A stretch of DNA of 10,216 bases from Candidatus Latescibacterota bacterium (GTDB lineage Bacteria; Latescibacterota; 4484-107; B68-G9): NCBI GenBank assembly GCA_012962735.1, contig DTXA01000070.1, positions 1-10,216 of the forward strand, read 5' to 3'. Below the pieces are notes generated by a model, which did not search any database, was not told the DNA's origin, and was given only the letters and a program-made list of their open reading frames with translations. Of the stretch, positions 1 through 6,789 are shown piece after piece. Within the stretch, counting starts at the first letter, position 1. Every line of letters starts with the position of its first letter. Position numbers and translations under genes: made by a program.

Positions 1-360
1 GAGGCCTTAGACAGGGCCTTGGGCGACCGCTCGGGGATCGCTCGATTCGGGGAGGCATATGCGCCCATGGACGAGGCATTGGCGCGGGCCGTGGTAGACA
101 TCTCTGGAAGACCTCTTTTGGTATGGGGAGTTCATATCGGCCGGGAGAAGGTGGGGGAGTTCGAAACCGAGCTCACCCCGGAGTTCTTCAGGGCCCTGAC
201 ATCCAAAGGGAAGGCGACGGTCCACATAGACCTTTTAAGGGGGGAAAACACCCACCACAGCTTGGAGGCGGTCTTCAAAGCCTTCGGCAGGGCACTGGAC
301 CGGGCGACGCAGAGGGAGGAGCGGGTACAGGGACCGCCTTCTACCAAGGGCAGGCTTTAG
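1..360 (+). CDS. hisB: Imidazoleglycerol-phosphate dehydratase, C-terminal part (5' end outside window)
   Basis: Cytoplasmic enzyme that dehydrates imidazoleglycerol phosphate to imidazoleacetol phosphate in histidine biosynthesis. The reading frame is open from base 1 and stops at TAG 358-360, so 119 residues are visible; the family is about 190-200 residues, so roughly the C-terminal 60% is here. Recognisable family blocks are ALGDRSGIARFGEAYAPMDE, then DISGRPLLVW, then the second metal-binding motif GENTHHSLEAVFKAFGRAL with its HHxxE signature. The first HHxxED motif must lie upstream of the window. The tail QREERVQGPPSTKGRL matches the usual HisB end closely. A TTG at 19 is an internal leucine codon, not a start. 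The gene converges on the lipoprotein operon with an 82-bp gap (361-442) in which I see no clear intrinsic terminator. Monofunctional HisB is inferred from the ending; no phosphatase domain follows. Confidence 0.95.
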   Translation, partial: EALDRALGDRSGIARFGEAYAPMDEALARAVVDISGRPLLVWGVHIGREKVGEFETELTPEFFRALTSKGKATVHIDLLRGENTHHSLEAVFKAFGRALDRATQREERVQGPPSTKGRL

Positions 361-442
361 CTCCACTTCCTCCAGTTCAGCTCCCCGCAGACGAAGCGCA
401 CTGCCTCGTTCGGAAGAAAGCGGCATGCGAGCATAACGTCCC

Positions 443-1927
443 CTATTTCGCCGGCATCGTGTTCACAGTGCAGCTCGCCTCAGCCCACCCTGCTGAAACC
501 TGTATTTCCCTTTTGAGCTCCTCCACTATGTCCCTCGTGGGACCGGAGATCAACAGCAGCCCTCCCCCAACGAACTTCCCCTGAGGCATAGAGATGGGCT
601 CGGTGGAGGCGAATGCCTTGAGCACCTCGGTGCCGAAGGGAGGGCTTACGGTGAAGCGGAACCTATCCCCCGGTCCCGGGATCTGGTAGACCTTGCCGGC
701 TTTTACGAAGTTGTCCCTGCGGAATTTATTGGGGAATATGAGGAAATCCCTCCTCTCCGCATCGTGATATATAAGTTGCACGTAGCAATCCCTGTCTGCC
801 TTAAGGAACACCACCATCTGCTCGCCCTCCTGGTAGGCGGGCTTTCGGCCCTTGTCGGTCCAGAGGGCTAGGTTCAGACCCTCCCCTCCGGTACCCATCA
901 GGGGCTCCATTTCCTCCAAGAGCGCCGGCCTGAGTACATAGGATATCCTATCTTTTCCTATGGACCTCTGTAGGGAGGTTATCTCTCCTTCGGGTCCCTC
1001 AAGCTCGGCGTACACCACGACCTGCCCGTCGCTTTCCCAATACCTTCCCGAAAGCCATATACCCCGATGTTCGGGGTCTTTCTTCAACAGGAGCACCCCA
1101 GCCTGGCTTAGGGTTGAGGAGAGAGTTCGCGTAAGGTATCTCCCGAACTCCCCGGAAGCCCCGGTCTCCCGGTAGGTGAAGGCGCCCACCACCGCGGGCT
1201 TACCTTCTACCCACTCTGCCAGGGCGTACCCAAAGGCCACCGCCCACTCCTCCAAGGAGGCCTCCTCCAAAGCCTTCTGCACCTCCCTTATCGCTTCCTC
1301 GACCCCAGCTAGGGTCATCTCTTCCTCCCCCTCCAGCTCCTTGAAGGTTTCTTCCGCCCTTAACAGCGCTCGGGAGCATAATACTTCCGCGATCTGCCGG
1401 GTGCCCTCTGCGTCTAACAACGCCTTCTTGGCTTTGAGCAGGTGCTCTAAGGCCCCCTGGAGGTCCCCTTTTTCCCTTCTCCCCGTGCCGTAGGAGAAGT
1501 AATCCTTCGCCCGGCTGGAGGCCTCCCGAAGGCGGCCCAGGGCACCCCTGCAGGCCGCCGAGTGGCTCAAGACTGCCAATACATAGTATTTCTTCTCCTT
1601 GTCGTCGTACCACTGCCCCACGGTCTCCACGCCATCTAAGGTCATCCGGACCGAAGAGGAGATCACCCCTTCGACCTCCTCCCTGAGCTCCTCTTCCGTC
1701 TCCCGCCACCGGGCCTCTAAGGTCCGGTCCACCTGGACCCGTATCTGTCCGGCTATGTCCTCCCTGGCACCAGCCTGGGCAACCCTCAAGCTCGGCCCCG
1801 AACCTACCCCTATTATGTATTTGCTCTTAGGGTATTCGGGGACCTCCCTTGTACGCACCCATCCGGGTGGACCAGCCGCACAACTTATGCCCAAAAACAT
1901 CGGCAAGATGAGCTGTACCGTCTTCAT
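443..1927 (-). CDS. Large lipoprotein: LPP20-like domain, FlgO/CsgG-like middle and DUF4384
   Basis: Predicted 494-residue outer-envelope lipoprotein of unknown function. The ATG at 1927 is chosen over longer frames because a signal sequence begins there (MKTVQLILPMFLGISC, lipobox Cys16) and AGGAGG lies 6 nt upstream (1934-1939). Residues about 21-125 resemble LPP20 domains (PxxxYIIGVGSG near the start, then a long Ala/Arg-rich helix and the strand KKYYVLAVL). Residues about 140-235 are helical and charged, TPR- or coiled-coil-like. Residues about 243-325 (VGAFTYRETGASGEF... then GRYWESDGQVVVYAELEGPE) resemble the CsgG/FlgO-like fold that often precedes DUF4384. Residues about 352-440 carry DUF4384 hallmarks: ALWTDKG, YQEGEQMVVFLKADRDCYV, LIYHDAERRDFLIFPN. 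It starts 2 nt after the preceding lipoprotein gene, so translation is probably coupled. The domain calls are by eye; the DUF4384 call is the strongest. The pathway is unknown. Confidence 0.88.
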   Translation of the reverse strand: MKTVQLILPMFLGISCAAGPPGWVRTREVPEYPKSKYIIGVGSGPSLRVAQAGAREDIAGQIRVQVDRTLEARWRETEEELREEVEGVISSSVRMTLDGVETVGQWYDDKEKKYYVLAVLSHSAACRGALGRLREASSRAKDYFSYGTGRREKGDLQGALEHLLKAKKALLDAEGTRQIAEVLCSRALLRAEETFKELEGEEEMTLAGVEEAIREVQKALEEASLEEWAVAFGYALAEWVEGKPAVVGAFTYRETGASGEFGRYLTRTLSSTLSQAGVLLLKKDPEHRGIWLSGRYWESDGQVVVYAELEGPEGEITSLQRSIGKDRISYVLRPALLEEMEPLMGTGGEGLNLALWTDKGRKPAYQEGEQMVVFLKADRDCYVQLIYHDAERRDFLIFPNKFRRDNFVKAGKVYQIPGPGDRFRFTVSPPFGTEVLKAFASTEPISMPQGKFVGGGLLLISGPTRDIVEELKREIQVSAGWAEASCTVNTMPAK

Positions 1928-1929
1928 AG

Positions 1930-2703
1930 TCACCCTCCTGAGAAGGGCATCCGTACCAACACGTAGAATACGCCTTTTACGGTATCCTTCCACCGGGCTA
2001 TTACTTCCACGCCTGAAAGCACCGCCCGGCTTTCCGTCACCTGGACCCCCTCCAAGCCCCATCCCCTCCGGGCCTTCCTCAAATTCCATACCTGTAGTCC
2101 CACGACCCTCGCAAGCTCTAAATAAGCCTCCCTCTCGGCGTGCTTCCAGGAATTATACAGGTAGAAGTACCGAGGGGCCATCCCAACCGCATAGATCCAT
2201 CCAGACTTCCGGGGTGGGGTGGTGGTCCAACCGGGTGCCGAGGAAGGCATTTCGGTGCGAGCTGTACATACCGACGGCGGGGGCTCCTTCCCGGCGAGAA
2301 CGATGGCCATATTTCCCACCTCTGCGAAGTCTAGGGTCTTAAGTTCTTTCAACAGGGCCTCTACCTGTGTGGTATCAACCGCTATCCTGTATCGCTCCCC
2401 ATGGAAGTGCTTGCCCAGGGCGTCCTCGGTGAACCCCTGCTCGGCCTCCACGTAAACCCTCCGGGAGCATACTATCCTCCACGCCGCATCCCTTAAGGCC
2501 TGAGCTACCGCTGTGTCCCGGCGGGCGTACGCCTGAGAGTAACCCACCCCGTATCCACTCCCCAACTTCCCCTGTTCCAAAAACCACAGGGGGTACTGAG
2601 GGGACCTCTCCGACTTCCCCTCGGGGACGGAGGCACATCCCAGGATCAGGGCCAGGACCCCGCCCCAAAGGCAAGAAAGGGGCCCAGATCCTCTGGGCCC
2701 CAT
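1930..2703 (-). CDS. LPP20-like lipoprotein with two related halves
   Basis: Predicted 257-residue lipoprotein. The start at 2703 gives a classic signal: hydrophobic CLWGGVLALILGC with lipobox LILG-Cys23. The Shine-Dalgarno is poor (GAGAGG abuts the ATG), and the preceding gene ends only 16 nt upstream, so coupling is likely. A longer frame to 2820 would run inside the upstream gene and bury the signal, so I reject it. Residues about 37-135 look like one LPP20 unit (YPLWFLEQGKLGSGYGVGYS, then an Ala/Arg-rich helix). Residues about 167-252 look like a second (GWIYAVGMAPRYFY, helix AEREAYLELARVVGLQVW, then GVEVIARWKD...GVFYVLVRMP). The two halves share order but little obvious identity, so the duplication is an inference. 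The residues between them (140-165, Pro/Ser/Thr-rich) look like a linker. Function unknown; the family includes envelope and flagellum-associated lipoproteins such as FlgP. Confidence 0.85.
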   Translation of the reverse strand: MGPRGSGPLSCLWGGVLALILGCASVPEGKSERSPQYPLWFLEQGKLGSGYGVGYSQAYARRDTAVAQALRDAAWRIVCSRRVYVEAEQGFTEDALGKHFHGERYRIAVDTTQVEALLKELKTLDFAEVGNMAIVLAGKEPPPSVCTARTEMPSSAPGWTTTPPRKSGWIYAVGMAPRYFYLYNSWKHAEREAYLELARVVGLQVWNLRKARRGWGLEGVQVTESRAVLSGVEVIARWKDTVKGVFYVLVRMPFSGG

Positions 2704-2719
2704 CCTCTCTATACGACCT

Positions 2720-3289
2720 TTACATCCCTTCCTGCTTCTTATACTCCTCAAACTTCTCCACCTCTTTTTCCAGCTCCTGGAAGGATTGGGAGGCCCGGAA
2801 ACGGGTGTACATACGCTCATTGGCCTTAATTCGGTCCACTAAGGCCTTGTTGGCCGCCCCTATGGGCAGCTCCATCAACACGCACGCCCTCCAGACCATC
2901 CCCTCCCTCTTCGTGTACTGCTTGGCCACCCGTGTGCCCACCAATACCTGGGAGAGCACCTCTTTGGTGACCTGAGAGTACATTGAGAGCAGCTCCGCAT
3001 CCTCCCCCAGTCCCACCTCCTCGTCGAACTTCTTCCTCAGGCCCTGCAGGCGCACCTCAAGCTGGGATGCCAGCTCCGCCCTTCCCTCTGTTTTGGCCTT
3101 GTTTATGGCCAGCTGGACATCCCTGGAGGTTGCGGTGGCTGTAGCGTACAGGAAGTCCGGGTCCCGTGGAGGGTTGGAGAACCACTCCGGACAGGGGCTC
3201 TCCCCTGTTTCCTTGGGAGGACCACCTGCGCAGGAGGCCAACAGGAAGCCTACAGCTAACAGTCCCAATGTCCAGTACATTCCCTTCAT
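2720..3289 (-). CDS. LPP20 family lipoprotein
   Basis: Predicted 189-residue lipoprotein, first of three in a row. The ATG at 3289 is preceded by GGAGGT (3295-3300) at 5-6 nt, and starts a textbook lipoprotein signal: MKGMYWTLGLLAVGFLLASC, lipobox LLAS-Cys20. The mature part follows the LPP20 plan: CPEWFSNPPRDPDFLYATAT (about 32-51), an amphipathic Ala/Lys/Arg-rich helix, then a long helical stretch and VWRACVLMELPIG (about 133-145). The C-terminal 40 residues are charged and heptad-like (SFQELEKEVEKFEEYKKQ), probably coiled coil. A 96-bp gap separates it from the NlpC/P60 gene; I see no convincing promoter there, only a small inverted repeat (3315-3328), so it may share the upstream transcript. 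The LPP20 family has no single known role. The genes around it place it in envelope biology, but this is inference. Confidence 0.9.
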   Translation of the reverse strand: MKGMYWTLGLLAVGFLLASCAGGPPKETGESPCPEWFSNPPRDPDFLYATATATSRDVQLAINKAKTEGRAELASQLEVRLQGLRKKFDEEVGLGEDAELLSMYSQVTKEVLSQVLVGTRVAKQYTKREGMVWRACVLMELPIGAANKALVDRIKANERMYTRFRASQSFQELEKEVEKFEEYKKQEGM

Positions 3290-3314
3290 AACACACCTCC
3301 TTGTTAAGGGTTTC

Positions 3315-3328
3315 CGACACGGTTGTCG
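3315..3328. promoter_or_regulatory. Small inverted repeat upstream of the LPP20 gene
   Basis: CGACA-CGGT-TGTCG: a perfect 5-bp stem with a 4-nt loop, in the 96-bp leader of the gene starting at 3289. It could be an operator half-site pair or a weak hairpin. The stem is short enough to arise by chance, and no matching promoter boxes were found next to it. Confidence 0.2.
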
Positions 3329-3385
3329 CACTTAAAGCCTAAGGTAAGGGGTCGGCCTGGTTCGGAAAGTGACCCACATCACATA

Positions 3386-4549
3386 TCACCGGACCAGGGC
3401 CATCCGGCGCACCGCCGAGCCCTTCCCCTGTACATCCAGGCGGCAAAGATATATCCCGCTGGCTGCCTTCCTTCCCTCCTCGTCCCGGCCGTCCCAGAGG
3501 AACCTGTGCTCGCCAGCCTGGAGGTATCCCTGCGTTATACTCCGCACCGTCCTCCCCTGAGGGTTGTAGATGTCCAACCTGACCCTGGTGGCTTCTGGAA
3601 GGTGGAAGCGCAGGACGACCGAGGAGTTAAAGGGGTTGGGATATGGAGAGAATAGAGAATATCCCCCAGGCAGCCCGGGTTCGTTGGCCTCTGCGACCCA
3701 GGTAACCAAGGCCGGGATCCGTACCTCGTTGTCCGTGGTATCGGATTCGTCCGAGGAGACCTCCTCCAACCTCAGGATCAAGATATGCTCCCCGGAGGGT
3801 GCCCCAGGCCACTCCAACAGGAGCTCCTCGGACCAAAGTCGAGGATAGATGGTTACGGGTATCGATGCTATACGTTCATCCGCGGAGACGGTGTCCGCAT
3901 ACAGCACTACTCTACAGGACATCGGCTTCCCACCATCGTTCCACACATAGGCCCTCACCCTTACCACTCCGGCCGAGTCCGAAACCGAGACCTTCTCGGG
4001 CTTGAGTGCGACGTTGAAAAGGGTATAAGGCTTATACCACTGGTACCTGGACCAAGAGGTGGCCCGGTGCACCACACGGGCTATGGTCCCCCCAACAGAT
4101 TCGAACACCACGACAGGCCCCACTGGCGGAACGCTGTCCACTAAGACTACGTGGGAATTGGGCTTGTTCAAGATATCTCCAGGTTTGAGTTTAACCTGGG
4201 AGATCAGATGGGATATATTGGGGAGGGTGGAAGTGACGTGTCGGTCCACCTGCCAGCACCTGGACACGAAAGCCGAGCAGTCTATGCCGGTCTGTTCCCG
4301 GGGCTGGAGCTTGAGTACTTCCACCTTGTATAGGAAGGTGCTCCAGTGGTCGTTCCCCCCGAACTTGTATGCCTCTCCGATGTACTTCTGGCCGGCGTAG
4401 AAGTTCCCCTTCCCGACGCTCGTGAAGGTATTATAGCAGGTCCATTCCAGCTCGGCATATACCCTCGCCGTATCCAATATAGCCTCCCGGGTGATCCCCC
4501 AGGCTGGAGAGGAGAGCAGACTCAATGTTAGCATCCACAAGAACCCCAT
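3386..4549 (-). CDS. Secreted NlpC/P60-type cysteine peptidase with CARDB domain and T9SS type A sorting domain
   Basis: Predicted 387-residue exported protein. The only usable start is the ATG at 4549; AGGGGG lies just upstream, overlapping the end of the preceding gene. Residues 1-18 form a signal peptide ending AWG. Residues about 25-170 resemble NlpC/P60: GIDCSAFVSRCW gives candidate nucleophile Cys91, LKPGDILNKPNSHVVLV gives His133, and VFESVGG (Glu150) is a possible third residue. NlpC/P60 enzymes usually cut peptidoglycan peptides (D-Glu/DAP-type bonds). Residues about 185-282 look like a CARDB/Ig-like domain (RAYVWNDGGKPM, then DESDTTDNEVRIPA). Residues about 297-387 are a T9SS type A sorting domain: SLFSPYPNPFNSSVVLRFHL, LDIYNPQGRTVR, GEHRFLWDGRDEEGR, ASGIYLCRL. 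This predicts export through the outer membrane and attachment or release at the surface. It lies 7 nt after the propeller gene, so they form one operon. The substrate is unproven. Confidence 0.88.
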   Translation of the reverse strand: MGFLWMLTLSLLSSPAWGITREAILDTARVYAELEWTCYNTFTSVGKGNFYAGQKYIGEAYKFGGNDHWSTFLYKVEVLKLQPREQTGIDCSAFVSRCWQVDRHVTSTLPNISHLISQVKLKPGDILNKPNSHVVLVDSVPPVGPVVVFESVGGTIARVVHRATSWSRYQWYKPYTLFNVALKPEKVSVSDSAGVVRVRAYVWNDGGKPMSCRVVLYADTVSADERIASIPVTIYPRLWSEELLLEWPGAPSGEHILILRLEEVSSDESDTTDNEVRIPALVTWVAEANEPGLPGGYSLFSPYPNPFNSSVVLRFHLPEATRVRLDIYNPQGRTVRSITQGYLQAGEHRFLWDGRDEEGRKAASGIYLCRLDVQGKGSAVRRMALVR

Positions 4550-4556
4550 CCACCCC

Positions 4557-5465
4557 CTACCGAAGCCTCCAACGGACCACTTGAACCCCCTCCCTCCGGG
4601 TCCAGAGGTGGTAGATGTTCCCCTCTCGATCCACGTCTACGTCCCCGCCGTAACAATAGGTGTACCCCACGGGCACCTCCACCTCGTCCAGTAGTTCCCC
4701 CCGGGGGCTGTACCGGAGCACCAGTCGGAGCACCTCGATGCCCATCTCCGTGGCCCGGAGTCCCTCTGAGGCTACGTAGATAAAGCCCCGTTCGTCCTCC
4801 TTAAGAAAGGTCACAGTTCCCAGTGGCCCCTCAGAGCGCACCGAAAGCTCAAGCACCGGCCCTCCCCCCTCCGAAACTTCTATATAGGCGGTCCTGTCGT
4901 CCTCCCCAGGTCGCACCCTGTATATCCTCCCGGAGGACCCAGGGATGCCCTCGAGCCTCCAGGCCACTTTGGCCGCCTTGGGGTAAAGCTGGACGGGATA
5001 CACGTCCCTGTATGTGCTCAACCAGACCTGTCTCCTGTAAGCCAGGACCCGGGTGACCGGCAGAGTCCCCTCGAGCAGGGGCTCGGGCACCTGATAGGTG
5101 TACTCCGAGTAAGACCCTTTCGGGCCGTACACAGCCATCCGGCTTCGATCTGGGTCCAAGACGTAGACCCTCCCCTCTTCGTCCATACACAGGGACAAGG
5201 CCGGGAAGGGGAGGGAGATAAACCCTAAGAAATTCCCATCCAGCCCGAGTTTTACGATCCGGCGGTTGACCGTATCAAGTACGTAAACCCGGTAATCCGG
5301 ACCCACGGCCAAAGCCCCCGGGCCCTGGGGCTCCTGGCCCTCAGCTTCGATGAGCCCCACCTCATCGGTTCCGTCCCCCCAAGGTAGTTCGCACAGGACA
5401 TCCGGGACGTATTCAGCCCTCGCAGGACTTAGGAATGTACACAATATTCCCAATACGTAACCCAT
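4557..5465 (-). CDS. Secreted NHL-type six-bladed beta-propeller protein
   Basis: Predicted 302-residue exported protein. The start ATG at 5465 begins a short signal peptide (MGYVLGILCTFLSPARA, cut before Glu18); the Shine-Dalgarno is weak (GAGAG). NHL-like blades can be read at residues about 48-80 (ALAVGPDYRVYVLDTVNRRI), 90-117 (CMDEEGRVYVLDPDRSRMAV), 221-262 (EDERGFIYVASEG, then LRYSPRGELLDEV) and 275-300 (DVDREGNIYHLWTRREG). The middle (about 130-215) probably holds two degenerate blades. Such propellers bind protein or ligand partners; no catalytic residues are evident. It has no T9SS sorting domain, unlike its neighbour, so it is probably periplasmic or released by another route. It is the first gene after the leftward promoter at 5588-5616, with a leader of about 115 nt, and is followed after 7 nt by the NlpC/P60 gene. 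Specific role unknown. Confidence 0.82.
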   Translation of the reverse strand: MGYVLGILCTFLSPARAEYVPDVLCELPWGDGTDEVGLIEAEGQEPQGPGALAVGPDYRVYVLDTVNRRIVKLGLDGNFLGFISLPFPALSLCMDEEGRVYVLDPDRSRMAVYGPKGSYSEYTYQVPEPLLEGTLPVTRVLAYRRQVWLSTYRDVYPVQLYPKAAKVAWRLEGIPGSSGRIYRVRPGEDDRTAYIEVSEGGGPVLELSVRSEGPLGTVTFLKEDERGFIYVASEGLRATEMGIEVLRLVLRYSPRGELLDEVEVPVGYTYCYGGDVDVDREGNIYHLWTRREGVQVVRWRLR

Positions 5466-5587
5466 ATCACTCTCTTTGCTTTGATGCCCTTTATGGTAGG
5501 CCCAAGTTATTCAGCTGACGTCCGTTAGATTGAAAAAAGATCCGATCGAACTGGGCGAACTTTATTTCATGGGTACTAACCTCATAG

Positions 5588-5616
5588 AATATAGCCAAAC
5601 TTCCTCCGAAATTCAA
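5588..5616 (-). promoter_or_regulatory. Sigma70-type promoter for the leftward envelope operon
   Basis: Read on the minus strand: TTGAAT (-35, 5616-5611), a 17-nt spacer, then TATATT (-10, 5593-5588). The -35 matches 4 of 6 and the -10 matches 5 of 6 consensus bases at the ideal spacing. Transcription would begin near 5581, giving a leader of about 115 nt before the propeller gene ATG at 5465. Confidence 0.55.
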
Positions 5617-5625
5617 GCCAAAGTC

Positions 5626-5637
5626 TCGTCCGGACGA
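5626..5637. promoter_or_regulatory. Perfect 12-bp palindrome between divergent promoters (candidate operator)
   Basis: TCGTCCGGACGA is its own reverse complement. It sits 5 nt from the rightward -35 box (5643) and 9 nt from the leftward -35 box (5616), where a dimeric regulator could affect both promoters. The protein that binds it is unknown, and no regulator gene lies in the window. Confidence 0.4.
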
Positions 5638-5642
5638 AAGGG

Positions 5643-5671
5643 TTGACACACCCCGGGCTATATCGTATTTT
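5643..5671 (+). promoter_or_regulatory. Sigma70-type promoter for the rightward AAC(3)/GT9 genes
   Basis: TTGACA (5643-5648) is a perfect -35 box, followed by a 17-nt spacer and TATTTT (5666-5671) as -10. Transcription would begin near 5678, about 67 nt before the ATG at 5745. It is the best promoter match in the window. Confidence 0.65.
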
Positions 5672-5744
5672 CTCTCCCGATGTCTCAGTGTTAGCGTTAT
5701 TCCTTGGAGATATATTTTCTCGGTCTCGGCTTCAGGGGCGTGTT

Positions 5745-6506
5745 ATGAAGACCATGGTACGTAAGGAGGATATAGTCAGAGGACTACGAAAATTGAGTGT
5801 GGAGCCCGGGGAGCTGGTTTTGGTACACAGCTCACTTAAGTCGTTCGGGTACGTAGATGGCGGAGCCGATGCAGTGATAGACGCCCTGTTGGAGACCGTG
5901 GCTCCGGAGGGCACGGTCATGGTCCCAACGCTTACGGGCTCGCGCTATAACTCCATCCGAAATCCACCGTTGTTGGACGTCAAAGACACCTCGTGTTGGA
6001 CCGGGACTATCCCCGAGGCATTCCGAAGGCGACCGGAGGCCATAAGGAGCGGCCATCCTACCCACTCGGTGGCCGCCATAGGTCCCCTGGCAGAACGCCT
6101 CACAGCAGGGCACGAGCGCTCCTTTACCCCCTGCGGTCCGGAGAGCCCATATGGAAGGCTCATGCGCTGGGGAGGGAAGGTTGTATTCTTGGGGGTGGAC
6201 CTCCGGTGCAACACATGTTTCCACGGAATAGAGGAGGAAGTAAGGGTCCCCTATGTGCTCCAGGAGGAGCCCGTGGAAGCCCGGATCATCTGGCCGGACA
6301 GCCGGGCTGAGGCCGTACGCATATACATCCACCGATGGGGGACGCCCCGTGACTACCCGAAGGCCGAGCCGATCCTTCTACAGCAGGGAGCTATGCGCAT
6401 AGGCAGGATCGGAGAGGCAACAGCGCGGGTGGTGGACGCCAGAAGGATGAGGGAGATCGTCAAGCCCCTCTTAGAGCAAGACCCGTACTTCTGGGTGAAA
6501 AGGTGA
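5745..6506 (+). CDS. Aminoglycoside 3-N-acetyltransferase (AAC(3)/YokD) family protein
   Basis: Predicted 253-residue cytoplasmic acetyl-CoA-dependent N-acetyltransferase, a normal length for the family. The start ATG 5745 has AGGGGCG upstream at a sensible distance; an upstream TTG at 5643 would begin inside the promoter -35 box and is rejected. Family signatures are VHSSLKSFGYVDGGADAVID (about 27-46), PEGTVMVPTLTG (54-65), SGHPTHSVAAIGPLAERL (102-119, conserved HPxxSxxAxG block) and CGPESPYGRLM...KVVFLGVDLRCNTCFHGIEE (130-164, conserved HxxE). Members acetylate an amino group on an aminosugar; some modify aminoglycosides, but many chromosomal ones act on other substrates. It opens a rightward operon that also contains a GT9 glycosyltransferase, so modification of a cell-surface aminosugar is a reasonable inference; antibiotic resistance is not shown. 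The 3' end lies 15 nt before the URO-D remnant. The family call is firm, the substrate unknown. Confidence 0.88.
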   Translation: MKTMVRKEDIVRGLRKLSVEPGELVLVHSSLKSFGYVDGGADAVIDALLETVAPEGTVMVPTLTGSRYNSIRNPPLLDVKDTSCWTGTIPEAFRRRPEAIRSGHPTHSVAAIGPLAERLTAGHERSFTPCGPESPYGRLMRWGGKVVFLGVDLRCNTCFHGIEEEVRVPYVLQEEPVEARIIWPDSRAEAVRIYIHRWGTPRDYPKAEPILLQQGAMRIGRIGEATARVVDARRMREIVKPLLEQDPYFWVKR

Positions 6507-6521
6507 TAGTCGGAGGGGAAT

Positions 6522-6789
6522 ATGAGATCACGAGAACGACTCGCAGCAGCTTTGAACCGTCGGCCGGTCGACAGGGTACCCCTGAACATAGGGGCCACTC
6601 CCGTCACGGCATCTCCGCTTTGTGTCTGGCCCGGCTCCGGAGGGCTCTGAGGTGCGAGAGCATGTGCGGACGTTCGGCAGGGGAGGTGGCTTCATGTTCA
6701 ACGCCGTGCACAATATTCAGGCCAATGTACCCGTGGAGAACCTCTTAGAGATGTTCCAGGCGTTCGAGGATGTCAGGGAAGTAGATTGA
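6522..6789 (+). pseudogene. Decayed URO-D (uroporphyrinogen decarboxylase/corrinoid methyltransferase) family gene
   Basis: Only the two ends of a URO-D superfamily protein (usually about 340-370 residues) remain. The 5' end is intact, with GGAGGGG (6512-6518) before ATG 6522 and the typical opening MRSRERLAAALNRRPVDRVP, then LNIGATPV. At about 6606-6608 one base seems lost (ACGGC where ACNGGC is expected), and the frame shifts to give GISALCLARLRRAL (6608-6649). Directly after this comes the family C-terminus in the third frame: EVREHVRTFGRGGGFMF, NAVHNIQANVPVENLLEMF, ending VREVD and TGA 6787-6789. About 250-270 central residues are therefore missing, with a junction near 6645-6655. Without the frameshift correction the frame stops at 6650. 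The stop overlaps the next gene's start (TGATG), so it was an operon member. The protein class (MtaA/CmuA-like rather than true HemE) is suggested by the ends; the exact substrate cannot be told. Confidence 0.85.

Noticed and set aside
357..434. A 25-codon minus-strand frame (ATG 434 to TAA 357) in the gap between hisB and the lipoprotein operon
   Set aside because: No Shine-Dalgarno, very short, overlaps the hisB stop, and no recognisable family; probably chance.
361..442. Possible terminator between the converging hisB and lipoprotein genes
   Set aside because: Only 4-bp stems (for example GCAG...CTGC) and no T-run on either strand.
1930..2089. Longer start for the DUF4384 lipoprotein
   Set aside because: It would overlap the coding region of the preceding lipoprotein and hide the signal peptide; the ATG at 1927 has AGGAGG at ideal spacing.
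5643..5744. Upstream N-terminal extension of the AAC(3) gene starting at TTG 5643
   Set aside because: That TTG is the -35 box of a strong promoter match; the extra residues do not fit the family, and ATG 5745 has a better ribosome site.
6503..6748. An 81-codon plus-strand frame over the URO-D remnant
   Set aside because: Only its middle (GISALCLARLRRAL) is protein-like; the rest is out-of-frame reading of the URO-D ends.
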